Positions 1-5,008 are shown, numbered from the stretch's first letter. The stretch is DNA of 5,043 bases from Rhodospirillaceae bacterium (GCA_003536545.1 DPZW01000104.1:1-5043), one strand, 5' to 3'. Program-made: numbers and translations. Notes: generated by a model not told the origin, from the sequence alone.

Positions 1-11
1 TCTTCCGATCT
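1..11. other. Illumina adapter remnant at contig edge
   Basis: Bases 1-11 read TCTTCCGATCT, identical to the 3' end of the common Illumina read-through adapter (reverse complement AGATCGGAAGA). The match ends exactly where plausible PBP2 coding sequence begins. An 11-base match at the very first base of a window is very unlikely to be genomic. It should be trimmed before any interpretation of the adjoining gene. Confidence 0.93.
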
Positions 12-1473
12 AACGGCTGGATGGTTGTGCGTCGTTGAGCAAAACCGTTGGCTTCACGTCACGCCCGCCGTTGACCAGGCGCGCGGTCATAATGGCAAGT
101 TGCATGATCGATGTATTCACATAGCCCTGGCCGATGCCGCAGACAAAGCTTTCGCCCACCGTCCAGTCATGTTTATAGGTTTTGCGTTTCCATGCGCGGT
201 CCGGAATTAATCCGGTGCGTTCACCCATCAAATTCAAACCGGATTCTTCGCCCAGGCCGAGACGGCGCGCAACATCCGCCATGCGATCAATCCCGGCGCG
301 GCGTGCGGCTTCGTAGAAATAACAGTCACAGGATTGTGCAATCGCATCACGTAAACGCATGGGGCCGTGCCCCTCCTTTTTCCAGCAGTGAAAGCGATGG
401 GTACCCAGCTGCGTATAGCCGGGGCAATTCACCACAGTTTCTGTCGTCATCACACGACCTTCAAGGGCCGCCAGCGCAGTCACCATTTTAAACGTGGAAC
501 CTGGCGGATAAGTGCCGCCAAAAATTTTATTCAGCAACGGTTTGGTCGGATCTGTATTGAGTTGTTGCCACAGATCAGTGGGAATTCCCTGAATGAAAAT
601 ATTCGGATCATAAGACGGCGCAGAAGACGCCGCATAAACCGCGCCATTATGCACATCCATCACCACGGCGGCGGCAGAACGTTCCTGCGACAAACGCTCG
701 TACATAAATTGCTGCAGATCCGCATCAATCGTGAGCTGGAGATTTTTGCCCGGAATAGGCGGCGTGCGCCGCAATTCCTGTACCACGCGGCCTTTGGCAT
801 TGACCTCTAACTGCGCGCCGCCAGCCGCGCCACGCAGCAGATTTTCATATTCCTTTTCAATTCCGTTTTTACCAATCTGGAAACCGGAAACGGTGAGCAG
901 GGGGTCCTTGCTTTTCTCAACCGCGGCTTCGTCTGCCGCACCCAGATAACCCAGAATATGCGAAGCGGCAGAACCCAGCGGATAAAACCGCTGCGCCGCC
1001 GCATCTACCGACACACCGGGCAATTCCGGTGTCAGGATTTCGAGCCGCGCCATTTCGCTCCAGGATAAATTGGATTTCAGGATAATGGGCATAAAATTTT
1101 TATTGCGTTTGAGTTCCTTGGCAATACGCGCGCGGTCTTCGGGCGAGAGATCAATCACATCGGAAAAACGGTTTAACGTCACTTCCAGATCCTTGACTTC
1201 TTCACGCAAGATCACAGCGCGGTAGCTTTGTTGATTGATCGCCAGCGGCTGGTTTTTCCGATCCATCAAATGGCCGCGCGGCGGCGGCACAATGCGCAAT
1301 GAAATCCGATTTTCTTCCGACATCAAACTGTAAGATGCGCCGCGCACCAATTGCAATTGTCCTGCACGCCCTAATAAAATAAGTGCGAGCGCGCTTTGCC
1401 CTGCCAGCAGCATCAAGGTGCGGCGTGTCATTAATTGTTGGCGGTCCTGATCGCGTTCCAGAGCAGAAAACAT
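10..1473 (-). CDS. mrdA: Penicillin-binding protein 2 (peptidoglycan D,D-transpeptidase), 3'-truncated by contig end
   Basis: PBP2 cross-links glycan strands during side-wall elongation, anchored in the inner membrane with its catalytic domain in the periplasm, working with RodA and MreC/MreD. Visible in order: a short cytoplasmic tail, one membrane helix (about residues 18-36), the NRISLR and PPPRG motifs opening the dimerisation domain (about 55-67), an alpha-beta pedestal to about 225, then the transpeptidase domain. The active-site STFK tetrad has Ser326 and Lys329. The second motif is SCD (381-383), the SxD variant typical of PBP2, and GQG (448-450) is present. The third motif, KTG, is absent because the sequence runs out after 487 residues, whereas the family usually has about 600 or more. 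The apparent TAG stop (10-12 on the plus strand) takes two of its three bases from adapter, so this is a partial gene, not a short protein. The ATG start lies 8 bases after mreD with no obvious ribosome binding site, so translational coupling is likely. rodA would be expected beyond the edge. Confidence 0.95.
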   Translation of the reverse strand: MFSALERDQDRQQLMTRRTLMLLAGQSALALILLGRAGQLQLVRGASYSLMSEENRISLRIVPPPRGHLMDRKNQPLAINQQSYRAVILREEVKDLEVTLNRFSDVIDLSPEDRARIAKELKRNKNFMPIILKSNLSWSEMARLEILTPELPGVSVDAAAQRFYPLGSAASHILGYLGAADEAAVEKSKDPLLTVSGFQIGKNGIEKEYENLLRGAAGGAQLEVNAKGRVVQELRRTPPIPGKNLQLTIDADLQQFMYERLSQERSAAAVVMDVHNGAVYAASSAPSYDPNIFIQGIPTDLWQQLNTDPTKPLLNKIFGGTYPPGSTFKMVTALAALEGRVMTTETVVNCPGYTQLGTHRFHCWKKEGHGPMRLRDAIAQSCDCYFYEAARRAGIDRMADVARRLGLGEESGLNLMGERTGLIPDRAWKRKTYKHDWTVGESFVCGIGQGYVNTSIMQLAIMTARLVNGGRDVKPTVLLNDAQPSSR

Positions 1474-1481
1474 AAAATAGA

Positions 1482-2006
1482 CTAAAGACGAAATTCAGCG
1501 CGGCGCAAGGGGGCCAATAACACAGCAACCAGAGGAAAACAAATGGCCGATAACAACACTGAGCCTAACCACATTGTGGCAGGTGGCCAGATGCCGAGTG
1601 CCAGACCAAAGGCCATTGCTTCGATCCCGCGCCATAAGAATAAAAATCCGGAGACGATCAGCCAGACTGCCCAGAATGGCAGCGCAAGGAGCAAATGATT
1701 TTGACTGCGCAGCAATGTGGCCAATAACACACCGATAAAAGAGGTGATGCCAATCAAACTGGCACCCGATAACAGATCACATAAAATGCCCATGATAAAA
1801 ATCAGCAGCAGGGGCTGCCAGCGTGGCTGATAACAGGCCCAATATAAAATCACGAGTGCAGGCCAGTGAATGGCACCGGGCGGCAGAGCGGGGATATAAA
1901 TCAGGCTGATAAGAATGGCAGCAAGAATAGATGCGCCGGCAATTAGAAAAAATCCGATTTCACCTGCCGTATAAAGCCATGGCGAAGGTTTATGCTGTGG
2001 CAGCAT
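1482..2006 (-). CDS. mreD: Rod shape-determining protein MreD
   Basis: Integral inner-membrane partner of MreC and of the RodA-PBP2 synthase in the elongasome. The 174-residue length is normal for the family. The protein is almost entirely hydrophobic, with about five membrane segments (roughly 15-38, 46-57, 63-96 as a re-entrant pair, 105-125, 130-166). The diagnostic MreD signature GILCDLLSGASLIG falls at residues 73-86, with the conserved Asp inside a hydrophobic stretch. The ATG start follows the mreC stop codon after only two bases (TAA-AG-ATG) and has no clear Shine-Dalgarno of its own, which implies translational coupling to mreC. The TAG stop lies 8 bases before mrdA. Family assignment is secure from the motif, topology and neighbours together. 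Confidence 0.93.
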   Translation of the reverse strand: MLPQHKPSPWLYTAGEIGFFLIAGASILAAILISLIYIPALPPGAIHWPALVILYWACYQPRWQPLLLIFIMGILCDLLSGASLIGITSFIGVLLATLLRSQNHLLLALPFWAVWLIVSGFLFLWRGIEAMAFGLALGIWPPATMWLGSVLLSAICFPLVAVLLAPLRRAEFRL

Positions 2007-2008
2007 CT

Positions 2009-2896
2009 TTACGGCGTTTGAAAATTAGGTTTGCTGAGTGTGGAGATGGTGCCGAAATCAACAATACGCAGCCATTCCAGGCGATCCAGCGCAGCCAGCG
2101 GCTCTGCATAAACGCGGTCTCCATCAATGCGCGTGATGCGCGCCAATGCCAGATCAGATGGCAAAACACCGTCACTGCCAGCCGTGACGATTTTATCGCC
2201 CATTTGTACCTGGGCATTGCCGGGCAAATGTTCAAGCAATAATTCGCCGTTGCCCTGACCGGATAAGATCGCGCGCGCGCGCGAATTGCTGATCATGACA
2301 GGCAGGCGTGATGCCGGATCATCCAATAATAAAACGCGCGCCATGCCGCTATCAGTTGCGGCATCGACCACGCGACCCACCATACCGGAACCGGTCATGG
2401 CAACCTGTCCGCGGCGAAGGCGGAATTCACGTGGCACTGTGACGATGACGCTATGGCCAAAACTGGTGCCGTTATCCGCCAGGACAGTGCCCGCAGCAGA
2501 TTCAATTTCATGCGGCTGTTTCATTTGCAGCAAACTGCGCAGGGCGCGATTTTCCGCATTCAAGCGAACCGCCTCGGCATGCCATTCACGCAAATTGACC
2601 ACTTCTTCGCGCAAAGCTCTATTTTCCAGTTGCAGGACTGCAGCCGTCTGAAGTTGCCCCAGAAAATTCTGGGACCATTCCACCGGCTCATGGGCAGCCA
2701 CCAACACCGGCCGGATAGCATTGGCCAGGCTCATGCGGATAGCCGAGAAAGTATCCGCATGTCCGCGGGCGACGAAAATCAGGACAATAGCAGATAATAA
2801 TAAAACCCCTACCGATGCCTGTGCGATGGCAACGCGCAGGGGAATGGCAAAGAGGGCAAATTGGCGAAACTTCAGGCTCACGATTATTATTTTCAT
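2009..2896 (-). CDS. mreC: Rod shape-determining protein MreC
   Basis: Bitopic inner-membrane protein whose periplasmic domain polymerises and binds PBP2, activating side-wall synthesis. With the ATG start it has 295 residues: a cytoplasmic tail, one membrane helix (about 23-43), a coiled coil rich in Leu/Glu/Arg (about 82-125), then the two-lobed beta domain. Family landmarks are GMVGRV (171-176), LLLDDPASRLPV (189-200), GDKIVTAGSDGVLPS (233-247) and the closing EPLAALDRLEWLRIV (265-279). The start is uncertain. The ATG (2894-2896) has a GGAG 15 bases upstream, which is far; the only other in-frame choice is a TTG at 2918-2920, giving 303 residues, without a ribosome binding site. An in-frame TAA lies further upstream. 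ATG is preferred because the product then starts MKIIIVSLKF, a normal MreC tail. It is the first gene of the operon here; mreB is not upstream. Confidence 0.93.
   Translation of the reverse strand: MKIIIVSLKFRQFALFAIPLRVAIAQASVGVLLLSAIVLIFVARGHADTFSAIRMSLANAIRPVLVAAHEPVEWSQNFLGQLQTAAVLQLENRALREEVVNLREWHAEAVRLNAENRALRSLLQMKQPHEIESAAGTVLADNGTSFGHSVIVTVPREFRLRRGQVAMTGSGMVGRVVDAATDSGMARVLLLDDPASRLPVMISNSRARAILSGQGNGELLLEHLPGNAQVQMGDKIVTAGSDGVLPSDLALARITRIDGDRVYAEPLAALDRLEWLRIVDFGTISTLSKPNFQTP
2270..2283. repeat. (CG)7 dinucleotide tract inside mreC
   Basis: Fourteen bases of alternating C and G inside the mreC coding region, encoding part of the SRARAI segment (about residues 204-210). Alternating CG tracts can slip during replication and can adopt left-handed DNA; loss or gain of one unit would shift the mreC frame. 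It may also be nothing more than Ala/Arg codon choice. Confidence 0.6.
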
Positions 2897-2946
2897 ACGC
2901 TGGGCGCGCCGCTCCGGCAAGAGAGAAGGGCCGAAAAACCTATAAA

Positions 2947-2974
2947 ATTTTCGTTATATTTGAGCTAATGACAA
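2947..2974 (-). promoter_or_regulatory. Possible sigma70-type promoter for mreC (weaker candidate)
   Basis: On the minus strand TTGTCA (2969-2974, five of six matches to the -35 consensus) is followed 16 bases later by GAAAAT (2947-2952, four of six). It would start a transcript near 2940, giving a leader of about 44 bases to the mreC ATG. The region is AT-rich, so chance matches are expected; the extended -10 at 3022-3030 is an alternative or additional start. Confidence 0.3.
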
Positions 2975-2996
2975 TTAAAAATTCACGAAAATCCCT

Positions 2997-3026
2997 TTGG
3001 GAAAGCGCGGCCTGCAATGGTATTAT
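2997..3026 (+). promoter_or_regulatory. Plus-strand sigma70-type promoter for the 28-codon ORF unit
   Basis: TTGGGA (2997-3002, four of six -35 matches), an 18-base spacer, then TATTAT (3021-3026, five of six) preceded by TGG, which gives an extended -10 (TGGTATTAT, 3018-3026). Transcription would start near 3033. The downstream unit (Shine-Dalgarno, short ORF, intrinsic terminator) begins at the right distance, which supports the call. Confidence 0.45.
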
Positions 3027-3030
3027 ATCA
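3022..3030 (-). promoter_or_regulatory. Extended -10 promoter element facing mreC
   Basis: On the minus strand the sequence reads TGATATAAT: a perfect TATAAT (3022-3027) preceded by the TG of an extended -10. No good -35 is visible at the usual distance (GTTAGG at 17 bases), which extended -10 promoters can tolerate. Transcription would start near 3015 and leave a leader of about 120 bases before mreC. It overlaps almost exactly the plus-strand -10 TATTAT at 3021-3026, so the two promoters would compete or form a bidirectional pair. Confidence 0.45.
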
Positions 3031-3042
3031 CATCAATTATCA

Positions 3043-3069
3043 ATCCTAACCTTGCGGGAGGCTAGGGAT
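3043..3069 (+). promoter_or_regulatory. Hairpin enclosing the ribosome binding site and start of the 28-codon ORF
   Basis: The 5' arm ATCCTA (3043-3048) pairs with TAGG-G-AT (3063-3069, one bulged G or a wobble), so the first two bases of the ATG lie in the outer stem. After an A/C mismatch, CCTT (3050-3053) pairs with GAGG (3058-3061), closing a GCGG loop. The Shine-Dalgarno GGGAGG (3056-3061) is therefore largely paired. In this fold translation would be restrained until the hairpin is opened by heat, an RNA, a protein or an upstream event. The fold was drawn by eye, not computed. Confidence 0.45.
3044..3061 (+). repeat. Translation-start motif, copy 1
   Basis: This stretch reads TCCTAACC-TTGCGGGAGG and matches bases 4428-4446 (TCCTAATCATTGCGGGAGG) at 17 of 19 aligned positions. 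Both copies end in the Shine-Dalgarno of a plus-strand ORF and both lie inside a hairpin that includes the ATG. The GGGAGG part is expected of ribosome binding sites; the similarity upstream of it is not. Confidence 0.5.
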
Positions 3070-3154
3070 GCCATATCAAAGCAGGCGAATGACAGGCTTA
3101 TTTTTGTCGCGACTGCAGCCGCATGTATTATTGAAGATATTTTTTGCCGCCTGA
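3068..3154 (+). CDS. Putative 28-residue cationic hydrophobic small protein or leader peptide
   Basis: An ATG preceded by GGGAGG (3056-3061) at an ideal 6-base spacing opens a 28-codon frame ending in TGA. The peptide starts MPYQSRRMTG and continues LFLSRLQPHVLLKIFFAA: a basic N-terminus, then a mostly Leu/Phe/Ile/Val segment with scattered Arg/Lys/His, able to form an amphipathic or membrane-associated helix. It contains no acidic residue. The ORF sits in its own apparent unit with a promoter at 2997-3026 and an intrinsic terminator starting at 3146; the stop codon lies in the terminator loop. No known family is recognised. Possible roles, all inferred: a type I toxin-like peptide (small, hydrophobic, with an occluded ribosome binding site), a leader peptide controlling read-through to the gene at 3199, or a chance frame within a small RNA. 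Support is the Shine-Dalgarno and context, not homology. Confidence 0.45.
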   Translation: MPYQSRRMTGLFLSRLQPHVLLKIFFAA

Positions 3155-3175
3155 AGGGCGGTTTTTATTTTTTAG
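3146..3175 (+). terminator. Intrinsic terminator, plus strand
   Basis: GCCGCC (3146-3151), loop TGAAG (3152-3156), GGCGGT (3157-3162): five GC pairs plus a G-T wobble, followed by TTTTATTTTTTTA-like sequence. The T tract is on the plus strand only, so it ends rightward transcription. No gene is known to its left on this strand except the 28-codon ORF, so it must end a short transcript of roughly 140 bases or act as an attenuator about 25 bases before the gene at 3199. Confidence 0.85.
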
Positions 3176-3184
3176 TCATAACCT

Positions 3185-3191
3185 AGAAGGG
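3185..3191 (+). promoter_or_regulatory. Ribosome binding site for the Hpt-like gene
   Basis: AGAAGGG lies 7 bases before the ATG at 3199 and supports that start over the ATG immediately after it (3202). It is located after the terminator T tract, so the gene needs either read-through of that terminator or a promoter not recognised here. Confidence 0.6.
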
Positions 3192-3198
3192 CAAATAA

Positions 3199-3717
3199 AT
3201 GATGAGGGAAAAGAAGGGTCAGCGTCTGATGGCGCAAGGCCTGGGCACATTATCGATAGCCAGTTATGTTTACTCTGTCCTGCGGCAGGAATGGATGGGC
3301 CTGCATGTGGCAGGCAGCCTGCTTGTCCTCTCCAGTTTGAAATATGCCTGGTGGCCGCAGTTTGCCCCCAAACCGGTTACCATTCTGGATCATGATAAAT
3401 TAAACGAGTGGCGACAACTTGAAGAAAATGAATTCCAGTCGATTTTAAATAATTATCGCAGCATTACGCCGATGATGATGAATGCATTGGAAAAATCTGT
3501 TTTCCACAAAAATTTTGATGATGTGCAACGCCTCTCGATGCGGCTTTATTCATCCGGCATGGCGATCGGCGCGGTACATTTCGCTGGATTGGCGCAGCGG
3601 ATTGAATTGCTGTCTCGCCAGCAGGATGAAATCCGCTTGCCCATTGCCCTGGCTGATTTATATGCAGCCTACCCTGATATTGATAACGCACTGGCGGCAG
3701 TTGGCACTGACAGTTAA
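3199..3717 (+). CDS. Membrane-anchored protein with degenerate Hpt-like domain
   Basis: A 172-residue protein with a basic start (MREKKGQR) and one or two hydrophobic segments (about 14-28 and 34-52) suggesting an inner-membrane anchor, followed by a soluble helical region. Residues about 80-166 resemble an Hpt (histidine phosphotransfer) four-helix bundle: the segment at 107-136 follows the Hpt pattern of a helix ending in a sequence like AHxLKGSSxxxGA...LxxLE, with GA at 124-125 and IE at 135-136. The position of the phospho-accepting histidine is Met114, and the following Lys-Gly is Tyr117-Ser118, so phosphotransfer by the usual mechanism is not expected. A role as a regulator or docking domain is inference. 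It heads a three-gene plus-strand run and is 18 bases from the esterase gene. The Hpt similarity is judged by eye and could be coincidental helical packing; nothing else is recognised. Confidence 0.65.
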   Translation: MMREKKGQRLMAQGLGTLSIASYVYSVLRQEWMGLHVAGSLLVLSSLKYAWWPQFAPKPVTILDHDKLNEWRQLEENEFQSILNNYRSITPMMMNALEKSVFHKNFDDVQRLSMRLYSSGMAIGAVHFAGLAQRIELLSRQQDEIRLPIALADLYAAYPDIDNALAAVGTDS

Positions 3718-3735
3718 ATCTCTTATAAACGCCGG

Positions 3736-4395
3736 ATGTTATCTGGCCCCCAAATTCCACCGCAAAGCGGAAATGCAAAACAACTCGTCGTATTCATCCA
3801 TGGCTATGGCGCGGACGGCAATGATCTGATTGGTCTTGCGCCCTATTTCGCGGCACTATTGCCGGATGCATTATTTATTTCACCGCATGGCTGGGAAAGA
3901 TGTGAAATGGGTATGGGGCGGCAATGGTTTTCATTGGGCGGTTGGCAGCCGGGTCTGGATTGGCCAGCCAAGGCGTGGGATGAAATTTTATCCTGCGGGA
4001 AAATGTTGAATGGTTGGCTCGATGCCACTTTGGCAGAAAATAATATCGCACCTGAAAATCTGGCGTTGATTGGGTTTTCGCAAGGCACAATGATGTCTTT
4101 GCATGTCGGTCTGCGCCGCGTGGTGCCACCCGCTGCGATCCTGGGTTATTCCGGCGCGCTGATGGGGCAAAGCGTTTTATCGGAAGAAATTATTTCACGG
4201 CCACCTGTGCTATTGGTGCATGGCGAACAAGACCCGATTGTTTCATTCAGTGAAATGGCGTCGGCAGAAAAAAAACTCAAAGAACTGAATGTGCCGGTGC
4301 AAACTTATGCGCGGCCCGGCCTGCCGCATGGCATAGATGATGAAGGCATCGCGCGCGGCGCGCAGTTTTTGGCGGCGGCATTCGGCGCAACATAA
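3736..4395 (+). CDS. Carboxylesterase / acyl-protein thioesterase-family alpha/beta hydrolase
   Basis: A soluble alpha/beta hydrolase of the phospholipase/carboxylesterase family, hydrolysing carboxylic ester or thioester bonds of small or acyl-chain substrates; the natural substrate cannot be told from sequence. The 219-residue length is normal. Family marks: oxyanion-hole strand VVFIHGYGADGNDL (18-31), nucleophile elbow GFSQG with Ser115, acid Asp166 in VHGEQDPIV, and His198 in GLPHGI, so the catalytic triad is complete. No signal peptide is seen, so a cytoplasmic location is likely. The start ATG is fixed by the preceding stop: the frame is continuous with the upstream gene's TAA and no other start lies between. 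No good ribosome binding site precedes it, and the 18-base gap suggests co-transcription and coupling with the Hpt-like gene. The N-terminus (GPQIPPQSG before the first strand) is typical of alphaproteobacterial members. Confidence 0.9.
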   Translation: MLSGPQIPPQSGNAKQLVVFIHGYGADGNDLIGLAPYFAALLPDALFISPHGWERCEMGMGRQWFSLGGWQPGLDWPAKAWDEILSCGKMLNGWLDATLAENNIAPENLALIGFSQGTMMSLHVGLRRVVPPAAILGYSGALMGQSVLSEEIISRPPVLLVHGEQDPIVSFSEMASAEKKLKELNVPVQTYARPGLPHGIDDEGIARGAQFLAAAFGAT

Positions 4396-4423
4396 AGATT
4401 GTTTTTTCAGTCGGAATCGCGCT

Positions 4424-4452
4424 ATTTTCCTAATCATTGCGGGAGGGAAAAT
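4424..4452 (+). promoter_or_regulatory. Hairpin around the HNH gene ribosome binding site and start
   Basis: ATTTTCC (4424-4430) and GGAAAAT (4446-4452) are a perfect 7-base inverted repeat enclosing a 15-base loop. The loop carries most of the Shine-Dalgarno GGGAGG (4441-4446), and the first two bases of the ATG at 4451 are in the 3' arm. The layout mirrors the hairpin at 3043-3069. The stem is AT-rich, so it could melt easily. Confidence 0.45.
4428..4446 (+). repeat. Translation-start motif, copy 2
   Basis: Second copy of the motif described at 3044-3061, placed immediately before the HNH gene. It fixes the HNH start at 4451, because the Shine-Dalgarno lies 4 bases upstream of that ATG. 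Confidence 0.5.
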
Positions 4453-5008
4453 GCCACCAGCGGGAAGTTGCCAGGCTCTGGTTTTAAATGCGGATTACCG
4501 GCCGCTGTCTTACTTTCCCCTATCCGTCTGGTCCTGGCAGGATGCCGTCAAAGCCGTGTTCCTGGACCGCGTAGCGATTATTTCCGAATATGACACCGAG
4601 GTGCATTCGCCCAGTTTTTCAATGCGCCTGCCGTCTGTCATCGCGCTCAAGGATTACATCCCGAATGAACGTGCGCCGGCATTCACGCGGTTTAATGTGT
4701 TTCTGCGCGATCATTTTACCTGCCAATATTGCGGCCACCGCTTTCCCACCCATGAATTGACCTTTGATCATGTGATCCCGCGCACCAAGGGCGGGCGCAC
4801 CAATTGGCTGAATGTCGTCACCGCCTGTTCAGCTTGCAACGTGCGCAAGGCTGCCAAGGATCTGTACAAATGCGGGATGCGGCTGATGAATGCGCCGCGG
4901 CAACCCTCCGCATTTGAACTCCAGGCAAACGGGCGGGCTTTTCCGCCCAATTTTTTGCATGCGACCTGGCGGGATTATTTATATTGGGATACGGCGCTGG
5001 AGGCTTAA
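4451..5008 (+). CDS. Stand-alone HNH endonuclease-family protein
   Basis: A 185-residue protein of the small, widely distributed HNH family with a zinc ribbon. The N-terminal region (ALVLNADYRPLSYFPLSVWS, about 9-28, and AVFLDRVAIISEYD, about 35-48) is the usual leader of this family. The nuclease core holds CQYC (Cys91, Cys94), DHVIPRTKGG (Asp106, His107), Asn121, and CSACN (Cys126, Cys129, Asn130) with Lys133: all four zinc cysteines and the general-base histidine are present, so it should be metal-binding and active. It probably cuts or nicks nucleic acid; the physiological role of these free-standing chromosomal HNH proteins is unclear. The ATG at 4451 is chosen over a longer frame opening at 4337 because of the GGGAGG just upstream and because the longer version would overlap the esterase and add a non-conserved basic tail. 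It lies 55 bases after the esterase and is probably in the same operon. Confidence 0.9.
   Translation: MPPAGSCQALVLNADYRPLSYFPLSVWSWQDAVKAVFLDRVAIISEYDTEVHSPSFSMRLPSVIALKDYIPNERAPAFTRFNVFLRDHFTCQYCGHRFPTHELTFDHVIPRTKGGRTNWLNVVTACSACNVRKAAKDLYKCGMRLMNAPRQPSAFELQANGRAFPPNFLHATWRDYLYWDTALEA

Noticed and set aside
367..810. Plus-strand open frames opposite mrdA, including a 147-codon one
   Set aside because: They lie antisense to a convincing PBP2 gene, have Arg/His-rich compositions typical of shadow frames, and show no recognisable domain.
2286..2797. Plus-strand open frames opposite mreC
   Set aside because: Shadow frames of mreC with unstructured Ser/Thr/Arg-rich translations and no ribosome binding sites.
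3106..3118. Palindromes GTCGCGAC and CTGCAG within the small ORF
   Set aside because: Short palindromes of this size are common by chance and no spacing or second copy suggests an operator.
3033..3175. Known structured RNA in the intergenic region (6S, SRP RNA, tRNA or a common riboswitch)
   Set aside because: No SRP GGAAGGAAGC-type loop, no tRNA arms, and no recognisable TPP, cobalamin, glycine, SAM-II or ZTP core motif. A covariance-model search over these bases would be decisive.
2815..3186. A 123-codon plus-strand frame crossing the mreC start and the intergenic region
   Set aside because: It runs through the promoter region and through the terminator hairpin and T tract, begins antisense to mreC, and has no Shine-Dalgarno or family resemblance.
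4337..4450. N-terminal extension of the HNH gene starting at the ATG at 4337
   Set aside because: It would overlap the esterase by 59 bases, adds a basic, low-complexity tail not expected for the family, and has no good ribosome binding site. The ATG at 4451 has GGGAGG just upstream.
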